Assembly (NCBI GenBank): GCA_947846985.1
Contig: CANTUZ010000002.1
Coordinates: 13,189,587 to 13,253,586 of the forward strand
Source: Fratercula arctica
Taxonomy: Eukaryota; Chordata; Aves; Charadriiformes; Alcidae
DNA: 64,000 nt
Direction of reading: 5' to 3'
Positions 26,701-40,179 of this stretch are shown one piece after another; positions within the stretch are counted from its first letter, which is position 1, and each line of letters begins with the position of its first letter. Position numbers and translations under genes: made by a program. The notes beneath the pieces are model-generated. The model ran no database searches and was not told the DNA's origin. It saw nothing but the letters and a program-made list of their open reading frames with translations.

Positions 26701-27150
26701 CTTGATTGAAAGTGAAAGATGGTATATCAACAAACACTCTGTAAAATCTGGTTATTTCATAAAGGAATTCACAGATATCCAGTCCTTCTCCAAGACAACT
26801 TCCCATGGGATTCAGCTAACTAAATATAGACATCTATTCTGAGCTGGTCACTCCAGGCTCCTTCTACAGTTAATGACGGGGACTCAGAGAAATAGGCTGC
26901 ATTATTCAGTTTACTAAAGTTGATGTCTCAAATATTTAGGATGAATTGTACCTTAATAAGTGCCTACATAGCTATAAGGAAGCCCCTCCCTGCCCCATAT
27001 TCTGCAATTGTACCCAGTAGACTTTCTGAAGTCACTAGAAATGAATTAGCTCCCTCTGTCCCTACTGTATGGCTTTCTCCATACCATGAGAACATGGAAG
27101 CCCCATTTCTTGCGCTCAAAAACGTTTACTGTGGAAACGTCAGTGCAGAG
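23791..27150. other. Non-coding DNA with a local CpG-enriched patch
   Basis: No gene is recognised. Between about 24,578 and 24,752 there are around nine CpG dinucleotides ('ctgcgcaccgcagcacggtg' and nearby), unusual against the CpG-poor background. A T run followed by 'ccttcttcctgcacag' (24,291-24,326) looks like a splice acceptor, but no exon is evident after it. A compact 29-nt hairpin lies at 26,655-26,683. Confidence 0.5.
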
Positions 27151-27712
27151 ATCATAGAATCATAGAACCATAGGGTTGGAAGGGACCTCTGGAGATCATC
27201 TAGTCCAACCCCCCTGCCAGAGCAGGGTCACCTAGAGCAGGTTACACAGGAACACGTCCAGGCGGGTTTTGAATGTCTCCAGAGATGGAGACTCCACCAC
27301 CTCTCTGGGCAGCCTGTTCCAGTGCTCTGCCACCCTCAGGGTAAAGAAGTTCCTCCTCATGTTTAGGTGGAACTTCTTGTGCTCAAGTTTGTGCCCATTG
27401 CCTCTTGTCCTGTCCCCAGGCACTACTGAAAAGAGCCTGGTCCCATCCTCCTGACACCCACCCTTTAAGTATTTATAAGTGTTGATAAGATCCCCCCTCA
27501 GCCGTCTTTTTTCCAGACTGAAGAGACCCAAATCCCTCAGCCTTTCCTCATAAGAGAGGTGTTCCAGTCCCCTAATCATCTTGGTAGCCCTCTGCTGCAC
27601 CCTTTCCAGCAGTTCCCTGTCCTTCTGGAACCGGGGAGCCCAGAACTGGACACAGTACTCCAGGTGTGGCCTCACCAATGCAGAGTAGAGGGGGAGGATG
27701 ACCTCCCTTGAT
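27151..27712 (-). mobile_element. CR1 LINE, 5'-truncated, well preserved
   Basis: CR1 in minus orientation. The 3' end lies at the low coordinate with terminal repeats 'atcatagaatcatagaacc', and the 5' truncation falls near 27,712 inside ORF2. Its 3' UTR and last codons differ clearly from the other four CR1 pieces. Because the coding part is unbroken and the terminal repeats are clean, this is probably the youngest CR1 in the window. No target-site duplication is visible. Confidence 0.96.
27232..27712 (-). pseudogene. CR1 ORF2 C-terminal fragment, frame intact
   Basis: About 160 codons of the ORF2 C-terminus are open to the natural stop (protein end LDVFLCNLL). The segment begins [20 protein letters not shown] and continues through [16 protein letters not shown] and [20 protein letters not shown], the conserved region downstream of the reverse-transcriptase catalytic core in CR1. 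The endonuclease and catalytic RT motifs are absent because of 5' truncation, so the fragment cannot act as an enzyme. A few codons beyond 27,712 are accidental fusion to flanking DNA. There is no promoter or start context of its own. Confidence 0.92.
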
Positions 27713-29445
27713 GAGAAAATAAAGAACAATTGTCATTCTTCAAACATGTTTTTGATGACATTTTTAATTCTCTATCTTAAAATTGTTCTTTGACGGCAAT
27801 GTGACCCACACAACAGTTGTTCAAATTGCCAAGATTTCTTTCATGAGAAAATTTCGTCATGGTTTGTATGTGTGTTTTCCCGTTCCCTTTTTCTGGATGA
27901 ATTATATCAGCTTTTTCAATTTGTTCCACTAATTCCTTCAAAAAGGTTTGCAGGTTTTTTTTCCCTTTTCCTTTACTCCTTCCCTTGCCCCACTTCTTCC
28001 AGCCTCAACCTGCCTCCTTTTTTCCTCACCCAATGACTTTATTCTTCAGCCTGTGAATAGCTGTTCTGAATTCTCCGCAGATAATTTCTTCAGAATTAAG
28101 AGTCTTTCCATCCCATGCTATGATTTTTTTTATTTTTTTTTTTTTTAAAGTTAAAATTCATATCAGGCAGGGTCCCAATTAATACAATGCAAAACGGTTC
28201 TTTTCATCTTTGGTGTACTAACCAAATTATTTTAGTTAAACTTAGATAATCCCCTTGATTTTAGAAGGACTCGTTAGGTAGAAGTGAGCAGAGTTTAGTT
28301 CAATACTTTGAGGAGCTGCTGTGGGAATGCAATGTATGCTGAAATCTGCAATAAGAGTGACAGGGGTGTAGATAGCACTTCAAATACTGTCTCACTGTCA
28401 CAAATGAAGTTGTGATCTCATCACTGCCTTTCTCAGAGGTATTCTTAGCAAGGCTATTACTACTGCGGGCAACACAAGATGCTTCTATTTATTCATTTTG
28501 AGTATGTCACTGCCAGAGGCCCAATTATGTATTGTCCTTGTGTAGCTACACTCTGGGATAAAGGAAAAAAGGTTTTCAAAGTGAAATTAATGACCATAAT
28601 TTTTCTTTTCATTATATCTTTTTATGACTGGTTTTACAGTGGGAGAATATGTATCCATTGTGCTGTGTAGAAAAATTAGAAAAATAATAACAACCATATT
28701 CTTAATAGTGTTCTGAGTTATTACTTCACCTGAAAAACAAGTTTGATCATTGTTTTATTCTATTACTTCTTTCATTTGCTTCACTGTTACTAGTATAAAA
28801 CCAACAGCAGAGTGCTATTCCCTGTCCATTAACAAAATTATCAAGCAATTGTCTCATTTTTATGAAACTGTCCTTTCTTAATATTAATTTTTTGACACCT
28901 TCCTTCATTATAGCTGACATTATCTGTCTGTACATCTTTTTATGTCTCACTCATCATTACGCTATCATAATCCTATAGACTTGACAACATGTTATTCAAA
29001 CATTACTCCAGCATCTTATTTTGAGTTTGATGTGTGGGAATGCAGAGAAGACATAACACCCTGAAGTTATCATAGTCCTTTGAAAGTGTCCGTCACTTTG
29101 ATGGGAGCCAACACTTGAATCTCAAATGAAGTGAATTTTCTTGGCAGGTTGCTTTTGTAACCTCTCATCTGTTTTACAGTTCTGCTCTCCAGAAAACTGT
29201 ATCCTGCCCCCAGTCTGGAACATAAGAACCACATCTATGGGACCATTCTGATTACAAGTACTTGAAGCCATCTGTGGTCTGATTTTCGGAGGTATAGAGC
29301 ACCAAGAGCTCCAATGGGGACTGGTCACCAAACCAAGGACACATGTGAAGAAGCCCCAAGGAGTGATGCCATCGCTTCCTCCCTCTTTCCCCTTCTGATT
29401 TGCCCACTTGTTACCTGTTTCTGAGCCCTTCCAGGAAAGGGGAGA
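27713..29445. other. AT-rich non-coding DNA, unassigned
   Basis: No gene is recognised. T runs occur at 28,127-28,147. The last 350 bp (about 29,100-29,445) are less AT-rich and end in the purine run 'aggaaaggggaga' right before the LTR-like segment. Retroviral internal sequence was considered but no retroviral protein motif could be recognised. Confidence 0.45.
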
Positions 29446-29645
29446 TGTTGTGAGCTCCCGTACTCATTTTGGCCAAGCTAAAAGCCCAAGCTAATCCAGA
29501 TGCAGCCACAGCAGGGTTCAGCTAGGTTTATTAACTTCGCCTCCACGTTATGGACGAAGTGGTGATAATACTCCCACAGCAACCAGCACAGCAAGGTCCC
29601 TGCAGCACTGGGGGCCAAGAGAGGAAGCATAGCTTTATAGTTAAG
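29446..29645 (-). mobile_element. LTR-like segment (tentative)
   Basis: Read on the minus strand, this stretch contains a TATA box (CTATAAAGC, about 29,632-29,640), then about 100 bp lower an AATAAA signal in 'ttaataaacctagctg' (about 29,530). It ends 'gagctcacaaca', a CA terminus at 29,446. That order of TATA, polyadenylation signal and terminal CA is the plan of a retroviral LTR. The 5' (U3) limit, somewhere above 29,645, could not be placed, and no target-site duplication was found. Against this reading, a purine tract just outside 29,446 would suit a polypurine tract for the opposite orientation. It may also be an unrelated repeat. Confidence 0.35.
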
Positions 29646-32600
29646 AGCTTATTATGGTAGCATTGTTACAATAGATACATTCAGCTACCTTTAAGGAAAA
29701 TATTTTATGGAACGTAACATTTTTCTAGAAATCATTTCAACTATTTAGGCTCCTAATTGTTCCTGAAAAAAATAGGTGAGCAACTGAATATTTTAGCACC
29801 TTGTTTAAAGATATGTTATTGGTACAATCAACATGTTACTGTTTAAGAAGTCTTGCTAATTAGTGCTCCAGAACATGCCTTTGTATCTCTGTACTTGTCT
29901 GATATTTCAGAAATAGCTCCTTCAGCTTAATACGTGGAATTCCAATGAGTTTATACTTCTTGATTAATGTGGTATTTTGTCAAGTTGTTGACTCTGTAAC
30001 ATTAACTTTTTAACCTTAATTGGAAAAAGTATTTCTATGTAGCAAGGATAATCAAAGGCAAAATCAATCTTGCTTTTTATGAAGAGAATTATTCACCATG
30101 CATTAGGTATTCTGCATTATTTAGAGGATACTTGCTTTTCCACAGTTAATTGATTCAATAAATGGTCTTTTAGAAGCCTGAGAAGGATACAGAACTTGAA
30201 AGCAGGGATTTAAATGGCGGACATCTAAACTATTGTGGGTTGATTCGAAATGTTCATTTTGTGTAAGTATTTACTTGTATTGTCTCTCTCAAAGAAAAGT
30301 AATTTCTTTAACTTGATGACATGACATAAGTATCACAGTAACACTGATTCTTTAAATGTTATATATATTTTTTCTATGTTACTCTAGCAGGAGTAACAAT
30401 GCCCCACATGAGAGACTGAAAATCTCTTAAACTCATTGTAGGTGGATGCTTTAGCTGAGTGGATACACCAGAAAGAGCGAGCAGAACAGTCTTGAAAAGA
30501 ATTCAAGTGCATACTGGAGATAAGAGAACGTGGTCCTGCTTGCTATTCTACGGCTCTGATTTTAACTACTGTCTTAGCTCTGAGCCAAATATATCAGAAA
30601 AGCTTGGTCTTGTGTGGAACCGCCTGCAGCTAATGTTTATTTTAAACTCCATCAATACTATTCTCTTTTTCAATTTGAAAGTTATCTCAAATTAAGATAC
30701 TTCTAATTTTGTATTGAAATGTCAAAATCTGGCACAGCAACTTTAGAAACTCATCAATGACTATGAAATCTTGTTTCAGTGACAAAAAATATTTTGAGAA
30801 GGTTATAGCTAGGACTTTTGCACAGTGACTTCTCTTAACACACAAAATGTATATATATATATATGTTACTTTTTATATATACTTTTTTATATATCTATAT
30901 ATACGTTACTTTTTACTAATATTTATATAAAATATCTTTATACAAAAGCAGCGTTTGGTATGGACTGACCATACTTACATCATTGACCAACTATTACTTT
31001 TCAAAGTGATTTCATTAATGAGACTTAGTAGTCTTATAAAATATATTTTAGTATGTTTTCTCTTGTTCCAGCATTATTAAACATTTGGTGATATACTCTA
31101 CATAAACATACTGTATTATCTTACCCCTTAGCCTTTGTTTGTCATTTCTTAATTGCAAATTGATGAAGAAAGAGAGTAAAGTGACTATTCCTATTTGGCG
31201 CAACGTAAGTGATGGATGGAAGTGACAGGGAAAACGAGGATGTTTGTTGTGTGGGAGTTGGCTTTTGTTTTAGGGGGTTACGTTGTTGCTTGAGGGAACT
31301 TGTAACAGAACATAAGCTTTTCTATTGAATTGACTAAATATCTGCATAATTTTTAGAGGCTGGCTATATGTTAGCTATATGTCAGCTTGTGCTTACTAAG
31401 AAGCCATTTCTTTATAAAATGCTTTTCTTCATCTATGGTTGAGACACACAACTAGAAGTAACCAGATCTTTCAGGTGCCTGAAAATGGACGCGATGGAAA
31501 GTACAAAGCTTCTCTTTTGTCACAACCTGTAACGATTTGGGGCAGGCGGGGTGGGGGTGGGGGCAGGGCATGAAACGCTTCCTGTATTTTTTTATCAAAT
31601 CTAATTTCACGTCCATTTTTTTAATTTATCTAAGCAGACATTGAAAGAAAAATAAGCACTCAAAATGTTGATGGAAAAAAATAACTGTAAACCATTTCAG
31701 GAGTTCACAGTTTTATTTATTATATCTGCTTATTTGAAAAAGTGACATGCTTGTTGCTAGTCAATGAATTAACAATACATTATTTTTACTTCCTAAGGGA
31801 GTCAAAAGCTGCTGTGCTTAGACCCTGACCTCTTGGAGGCTTTTTGTAGGAAATTACACATATGAACAGGATCTTCCTCTAGGAAAGGTGGAAACACTGT
31901 GATTCATAAATGGATTTTTTTGTGGGGTAAAACTTGGTCCTGTTGGGCAAGCCATTATGGAAACAGCTCTGTCTCTGTAGAAACTTGCTGGAGAAATCCC
32001 TAGGCAGACTGACCGTAAAACCTTATGCAAATACCCAGCCACACGTGTGTTCAGATTTTGAAAGAATATTTCTCATGCTCACTTGCAACTGCTGAAAGCC
32101 TGGCAGAGTTAAACCCCATCCTCATTTTTGGAGCTTTGCTGTTTTCCTTATTTTTCTGCCTGAAATACGTGGTCTGAAATCTTCATGTTTGAGCTTGAAA
32201 TGAAGCATACAGTTAAAACGCTAATCTTTATGCTGAAAGCAACAAGGGAAGGTACTCTAGAGAGTAAGTGTAGTAATTAGTAAGGCAGTAATTATGGGAA
32301 AATTATCAGTTTCTGCTATTTCTTTTGGAAATCACTAACTAGACACAGCGAAATAAAGAAATGAATGTCAGGATAAGCCACCATATGACCATATGGCTTA
32401 TTGCATTGAAAGACATGGATTAGATGCTCTTACTATGGGTTGGCTATGATAAAACTGCAGTGTAGAAAACACAGCTGAGGAAGTTCTGTTCCTCTGTCTC
32501 ATAACAGAAGAAGGAAATACATAACAAAATGTGAAACTCTCATTTCACTCAGTCAATTTATTATTCTGCTTATTACAGTGACATTTTGCATTCCCCATAT

Positions 32601-35600
32601 AGATTCCATGCCTTGCAACACAACACTTCAAATTGACAAAATTGATCCTAATTAATGCATTTCTCTACCAAGTGGAGTTTTAGTGGCCTCTTTGAGCAGG
32701 TATACTAAACAGCTGATGTTTTCTTTTTTTCTTTTCTTTTCTTCCCCTGTATTTTTTATTTTAATTGGACCTACATAATGAAGAATGAATTTTGTGGAAA
32801 ATCAACTCCAGGAAGCTTTTCTCAATGAAACTCAAGAATAAGTAACATGCATAAATTAGGATGTACTATATCCCTAGGTAAACTTTATCATTCAGGTTAA
32901 GAGAAAACACAGAGAGACCTAAGAGTATACATTAATCTGTATTTACACAACAGCATTAGCTAATTTGGTTTAGTTCTCCATGTAGACAAACTCATAGGTA
33001 TATAAATCAAAAAGTTCTGGTCCCAACAGGCAATACGGATGACTTTAATATATGCCAAATGGTATGGAGAGAAAGTCATACTCTTGTAGTATCTTAATCT
33101 TAATAGTCCTAACAGACTTTATTTATTTCCAAAGGTTTTTGTACCAAAAATGTGTTTATACAAGGGGCTAGAAAAACATATTGGAAACGTTAGTCTGCAC
33201 TTCAAAAATATTCTTTAACAATTTTAAATCAAAAGATTTTCCAGACTTTGTTTGGAAAATAAAAGAAAAAAGTGCAATTTACCCAGAAAAATATGCTCAC
33301 TGTAAGAGGAAGAATACCATTTGGCATTTGATTTTTTTAATAGATTTTAGTTACTTAACCAAACATTTTCACTTCTTGGTTTTATTAAAGCGGAAAAAAG
33401 TTCTTCTCAAAACAGAATCTCTTACATCCCACTCTAATTTTAAATTCATGTGTTGTGCAATTTGGGCTTCATACTCTAAAAACCACCTCTGTCTCTGGAA
33501 AGAGGCTTGGCCTACTGAGGTCATGGCTCTGATGTTGAAGGGATGAATCCTCATGAAAGAGGAGGGGACAGGGTGCTCTTCTCTCAGGATAGACCAAGAC
33601 TCACGTCATTCACTGTGTGAACGTTAGGACCTTGTGTCCCTGGCTCCTTGGAGCCCAGAGTATGGCCTCATTTCCTCTACATTCAGTAAGGATCAGTGGG
33701 AATCTGATCAGGTGGTTTAAACAGCCACATAGCTCTCCAAGGGAAGGAGATGTTCTATCCTTCACATGTTTCACTTCAAATGTTCATTGCTACTGCATTT
33801 TCTCTACATTCCTCTTTTCTCTTTCTCTTTTGAGGAGAATGCCAAACTGGAACCTTTGCTAAAAATACATTCGCTATTTCTGCATGTAATGGACTTCTGA
33901 ACGCCATTTAGGTGCCAGCTGTGGCTGAGAACATACATCTCCAGGGTTTCTCTAACTTTCTGCAAAGGATCTGTCCATAATGATAAATAGCATTATGCAA
34001 ATCAGACTTGCCGTACTTGACTCTTATAAAATATACCATTCCTATAAAGAGCACCTCTGAAAGGAGAGAAAAAGCAAAGCTCAAGGGATTATATTGTACG
34101 TCTCCAGTGGTTTTCTGACTATGATATGCATACATGCGCATTTATCCTTAATGCAGAAGGCTTATCCTAACCTCCTTTTATTGGCCTCTTGAAGATTGCC
34201 TTCTCCGAGATGCACGGGCAGGTGGGAGGCTGCTCTGCCCCAGGAGCCAGCCCAAACCATGTCACGGGGTGAGCAGAGCTGCTGCCAGGCTCCTGGTGGC
34301 TCTATGGCCATAGCTGTGGCTCTGCACGTTTGCAAGCTCCTGAGGAGCAGGGCTTTGCCTGCTGCTCCATGAAACACATGGCAGGGCTGGGGATGGGCTT
34401 GCGATCAGTGACTTAAGTCATTGCTGCATTTTGGGACAATGTAGGCCCCCATTAATTAAGTATGTACCTGATTTTAAGCATAATTTTCAATTAGATTTAA
34501 TCATCTGCTCCACTTGTACGTATTCATTATTTTAAATAGTGGAAGAGACACATACATTTAAGAAAGCCAAGAAGCAGCAATATATTTGTTTCCCAAAGGT
34601 CTGTGTGATTAGCTTTTATTCCCTTTCAGTAGTAGCATGCAATTTGACAGTAATTTTGTTGATATCCAACAATGCTGAAAGGAACCTTGTGAGGTTTCTA
34701 TTTTTCAGGACTACTTTTCATCCTTAACTCCTAGAAAGCACCTATCTGCTTCATTATTTATCCATGCACCTTTCAGTATCTGGTTCTATTGCACTCAAAT
34801 GTGTTGAGATGCCTAAATCACATTTACAGGTTCCCCCTAAATGACTTCCTCAGGATAAAATTGAAAGCAACTGAAGAACAGAAAAAGTCTTATCTCATGC
34901 TATAATGGCAAGTCAATTCATTCTTTGTCACTTAAATGGTAACTAGATCCACAGATGTGGATGTGAAGTAATGGTTCAAGATACATCCTTCTTCAACTCA
35001 GATGCATTACACAGTCTTTCCAAACTGCTGCTGAGGTAATCCTTTTCTTTCTTTCTCTCCCTCAACAGAAGAGTTCAAAGCTCTTCTAATTGCAAATGAC
35101 CTTGAAAGATTCTCCCTAGACAAAGAAGGGACAAATTAAAATGCAGCTTTCATGGCATTTTCTGCTGACTTCTCTTGTGCCCAGAATTCCAATACTTTCA
35201 TTTCTTTATGGAATTTTGTATTGTTTGTTACACAGAAGAATAACAGCCTCTGTATTTATTTCTTTTCTATTTTTAAAGTTACCAGTGAATTAAGCATCTA
35301 CTCTGAGACCAGAAGAGTCAGTTGACAAAGGATGGGGAACTGTCATTAAAATGTATTTTAATTGAAATTTCAAAATGTTCTACTTTTTTTCTAGCTCCTC
35401 TTCTTCTTAAGATCACTTAAGAGCTCATCTTTTTTTTTTTTTTTTTTCTTTTTCTTTATATCTGGAGTTATTATAGATTAAAGATGTCAGTTAGGGAGGC
35501 CCAAAATTGTCATTATTAGGCCCTGAATTAGTTGCTTATAATGATGAAACTTTAATGCTTTTTTTCTGAATACTTCATTGCTAGATGTCTGCTTCAGGTT

Positions 35601-38600
35601 TTGCCTGAAAAATTTCTTTTCAGTTTTAGCAAAAATAGTACAGTCACTTCAGGGAGTGGGTAGCAGAAGTGCTCAGTGATTTGCCAGTTAACATTGGCAA
35701 AACCTTTTTCCCAAGAAACACTGGAGTAGGTGGTTACAAAACAGCACAGGAAACCTCTACGAGATTTTTCATGGGAATCCTCTATTTGTATGAGTTATGA
35801 GCTTCAGAAAATAACCATTTACAAATACTCAACAGAGAAAACGTTGATACATTTTCTAGTTATTTCTACATGTCATAAATGTGCTCCACCTTAGGGATGC
35901 TACAGTGAGCGTGGGCCCTTCGCGTGCAGCTGTAAAATATCCCTCTGCTCAGGGTGGTTATATCTAACCATAGGATAAGGATAAGTGTGAAAGGCGAAAA
36001 CACAATCCTGAGTGCTTTTTCTTATCACTCTGTTGTGGATACTGGTGGGAGAGAAGTGACAAGAAGTGTCTGAGGCATTCCCAGTAACCAGCACGGCTAA
36101 TCATGTCTAGATAGAGCAGTTTTAACCAGCATTTCTGCTCATGATCTCACTCCATCTTTACATTCATTGTGCTTTTAGGTTTGCAATCCAATTTAGGGCT
36201 GCAGTCCCTAATCTGGCAATAGATTTATTTCTTCCCTTGATTTTAGACTCGTTCAAGACTTTTTATCTGCAAATCCAACAACGCTCCTGGTAATCTGAAC
36301 CCTGTGTGCTACCTGCTCACTCTCTTTATATGTGGTATTTTAATTGTCTTCTAGGTTTTGCTAGGCTCAGTGACTGCTGTCACCTTTCCTGTACCCCATG
36401 TTGCACAATAACATGGGAGGGCTCTGTGTTTCTAAAGATGACCTGGCTCCTGATACAACATATTTCTTATTGAAAGTCCTTTGATCCAATTGAGCCATGC
36501 ACACAGATGCAGAATCCTCTGGTCCCCTACTTGCTGCAATCAGTGATCCTCCCTTCAAAGTCCAAGATTGCTAAATAGGGCAGAATACCATAATAGAAGT
36601 GTTTCAAGGTGGAAATATTTTATGTTGCTATTTTTTCTCCTTGGTGCTCAAAGACTTTAAGTCTTGAGGGAGAGTCTGAGTTGTCTTAATTTGGTGGCAA
36701 CTGATATTTTGGGGCAGGAAGGAAAAACTGTAGTTTACTTACAGTCAAAGAACTCTGGAGATAGATGTGCTCTGGGGAACAGGATATCGATATGTGGAAA
36801 GCAATTACTGACAGATCAGTGAGTTTCACATGTGTCTGCCCTCTGCAAGTGACTAAACATATAATGTTAAGATTATACCTGGCCAACAAGAAGATCACCT
36901 GTAACGTTCTCATGCCTGCTCCTGTTTAGTAGAAAAGTAATAGTATTTTTTCAGTAATATATCAAGGGACTCTGTTACTGGTGCAAGTAGTTCTTTCATT
37001 TTAATGCAATTTTCTGCAATGCAAAGAGCACTGTGCAGAATGGACAGCTGAGAAATGAGAACACGTTGTCATTGTAATTCATGAAAGTTTTGGGTTTTTT
37101 TCTACTACTATTATCAAATTTCCTGCCTTTTTAGTTGGGTTTAATATGTTATTAAGGAAGTCAACAGGCAATATCAGATTTGTGGCCAAACATCATGTAA
37201 TCCTCATTAGGTTTCTCAAAATGTGGAATCAAAAGCTGCTGTGTAATGATTTGAACATGACTTTAGTGAAGAGCCATCCTTTTTGAACTTTGCTCGTCCT
37301 GTGCACACATAATGTAAGCTCTTTTATTCAGAAACCAATTCCTACAATGAGTGGGTGTGTGCTGCTGACTGTAATGCGTCCTGGTTGTGCTCAGGACATC
37401 CAGGTGCTATACCAAGATGATTTACCGCTACTTCCTTTTCATTACCTGAATTCTTTTGAGGCAGTGCAGATGTTATATGATCACAACTAGATATATCAAG
37501 TAAACTATTCATTGTAAATTATTTATGTCATTTCGATAATTTCTCTGACCCAGTCTGGAAAAAAAAAAAAGTATGTCGTGAAATTGCAGTTCAGAAATCT
37601 ACTATCTAATGGAGCAAAGACTGCTGTTTTCAGCAACAAACAATGGCCTTCAGCATGAAGCCACAGGAAAGAAACACAGCATCTACTATTAACAATCTAT
37701 TTTGGCTGAAGATGTGTGATCTACAAATTGCTTTTAACAATTGCCAGAAAGTGAAACTGCAAACAAGAGATTCTCAAGTGACAGAGTATGCTTGAGCCTC
37801 GCAGCACGGTTCAGGGAAAGCATTTGGATCTGTTGTGGTTAAAACACTAGTCAACAGAAGGAGTGCAAATGTACTGTACACCTTGCAGTAAATAAAATAG
37901 AATGAGCTTTAGCTCTCACCATAGAATTAATAATTCCTCCCAGGCCTAACCCCAGCTCAGCTCTGCTCCTCTCCTTGTGAAATTCCCAGCTGTTCTCAGT
38001 TGCTGTTTATTCCACTGAATGCAGAAACCGTCTGCTGGGGATTTTGTATTCTGAGTTTTAATATAAGGGCAGGTCAGAAGTGCCTCTTGTTAATTTAGGG
38101 GAACTGGTAGCAATGCCTGAAGTTAAGACTGCTTAATTGATTGTTACTGGTTTCCAACTGTTTTCCTAACTGAAAGTCTGGGCTGAATTTCTGTGTGCTG
38201 TGTGCTTGCTTTGGGATGAAGTTGCTCGGAGAGCCTTATTAGGAGATTTAGAGAATTATTTAGAAATTCTTCAGAATTAGTTGCTGAAAACTTGTTTTGT
38301 TTATATTTCTTTAAATTGTTTGCTAAAATAAAGTCCTAGAAAACACTAAAACCCTGTAATGTTTGTATATTTATGATGCTTTCTCTGAAGCTATAGTCTA
38401 TAACATGGTCAGTTCACACAGTTTCAAGCAGCACTTGTGCTGGGTCTGCTCCAAGCCAAGACTGCAATTGCGTTCAGGGTTTTCCTGCCATTCCCTCTCC
38501 TCAGACAGGAACAATTTCAGCTGCAGGTCTTCCTTAAGTACTGTAGCAGACCCCAGCGCATGTCACAGAACCTGAGGTTGTCTCAAATGGCACTAAATAC

Positions 38601-39657
38601 TATATTTAGACAACTACATTTTACTTTAAGATCAGGTAGCTTAGTAAAACTTCTGTTTTATGTAAAAGAATTCAACTGAGATATTTAGAAATGAGGCACG
38701 CTACAGCACAAATAAGTCTTCAAAAGTAAAAGCAACTAAAATATACAGGTCAGTTTTAGCAAAATCACCTATGTTAGGAACTAACCAAAACCAGCCCTGC
38801 ATATTTATTTGGCTACTTTATCAGTAAGCCAGCAGAGTAAACAATGTCAGACAATGAAGCAAACAGATGTTTAAAAGTGCTGGTTTTTTACAAATGTGAT
38901 TGATTCACTGTAGTTTAACCTAAGGTTTCCTCAATTTTGATTTAAAAGATCAAGTTATCAATTAAAAAATGTTTTAGTTATAGCATTTTCTAAAAATGCA
39001 TATTCTGGTATTTTTCTCTCTATAGTCAATGCAGCAAGCCTGCTCTTCCAGGCAAACTGATGAATTCTAAACAGAGCTGATTTTGCCAAAAAAACCCCCA
39101 CAACCCAAGAAAACCCAGGAAGAAGAAAAGACAGCCTATTCAGATTTAAAATAAAGTGAAAAATATAAAATAAGGTGTTTATAATTTCAGTCTGCTATCT
39201 GTGTAATTTATGTAAGCCTAAAATCAAGCTTTATTACAGACCAAGCCTTACTGAAAAGTCCTAGCTGTTATAGAATTTAATATGAAAGTAGCATATTCAA
39301 AATGCTTCTTACTTGATGGTTACTGTCTACTCTTTATTACAGGTGGGAATCAACAGAATGCACTAAAACTTTAAGACAAATATTACACATGGCAAGAGAT
39401 CTTAATTTCAGTTTCTTTCTTGGAAGCATTTTAAAACTCCTTTCTCGTCCTGTATTTTCTGTTTCTTGCATTTGAAATTATATTTTCTTAATCTATCCTT
39501 TTTTTTTTTTTCCTTTTGGTCTTGGATTTTCCAAATTTTTTTTTACATCTTTGTTCTTCCTAAAATCAGGCATAATATTTCAGCTCCTGAGTAGAGCAAA
39601 GTAATTATCTCCAATGTCTTCTGTTTCTGAGAGCGAGTTTTATCTCTTTTTGAGACG
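29646..39657. other. AT-rich non-coding DNA with minor repeats
   Basis: Ten kilobases without a recognisable gene. Items seen: an AT-alternating stretch at 30,843-30,905 with repeated 'gttactttttatatatac'-like units; a G-run cluster at 31,539-31,567; T/C tracts at 32,724-32,750 and 35,430-35,456; and a GC-rich patch at about 34,190-34,400 of unknown origin. Open frames reach 121 codons (33,181-33,546, +) without recognisable domains. Confidence 0.55.
31539..31567 (+). other. G-quadruplex motif
   Basis: Four runs of at least four G separated by one to five bases (GGGG CAGGC GGGG T GGGGG T GGGGG), with a further GGG close behind. This fits the standard quadruplex-forming pattern with short loops and is isolated in AT-rich DNA. 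No promoter is recognisable next to it. Confidence 0.75.
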
Positions 39658-40179
39658 GTGTTATGCCATCCACTTGTAATCAGTCTGTTGCCCATTGAAA
39701 CTCCCAGACCCTTTGCTGCTTTAATGATACTTGACAAACTACTCATTATCCAAGCGGTAAGAAAGATATCCAGGTCTCTGATCTCTTGGATATTTCTGTA
39801 CAGAACAGTGGCAGAACATCCTGTTACATGGCTACCATGGGCAGACCATTGGCTTTGCAAAGACCTCCTCTATCCAGTACCTCTACATCAGTCTGATTTT
39901 CCTTGCAGCAACACCAGCAATGAGATACCCCCCTACATCCTTTTACCAAGGCTTGCCCATATAGGTTTTTACAGGGCTGGCAAGCTTCTCTACATGGCCT
40001 GTAGGTGTGAAAAGCAGGACCCTATCAGGATGCCCTTAGCCATGACTGTGTCAGTGAATGAAGGCATAACAGGCAAATACATTTCTAAACAAGGCTCTGG
40101 GGCTTCCATGCCTGCTTTCCTCTGGTTCTGTGGGATGGGGCGGTGGTTGGTGTGGCCTCCGCCTGGCTCCTTTTCCTGA
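39658..40179 (+). other. Longest unassigned open frame (173 codons)
   Basis: This 173-codon frame is the longest one not explained by a repeat. The translated product is hydrophobic at first, Leu/Ile-rich with several Pro, and shows no domain or catalytic motif that I recognise. A 105-codon frame overlaps it on the other strand. The sequence downstream (to about 40,440) stays relatively GC-rich, so the segment could be an old, unrecognised repeat, or a chance frame in low-stop DNA. I do not call it a gene. Confidence 0.15.
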
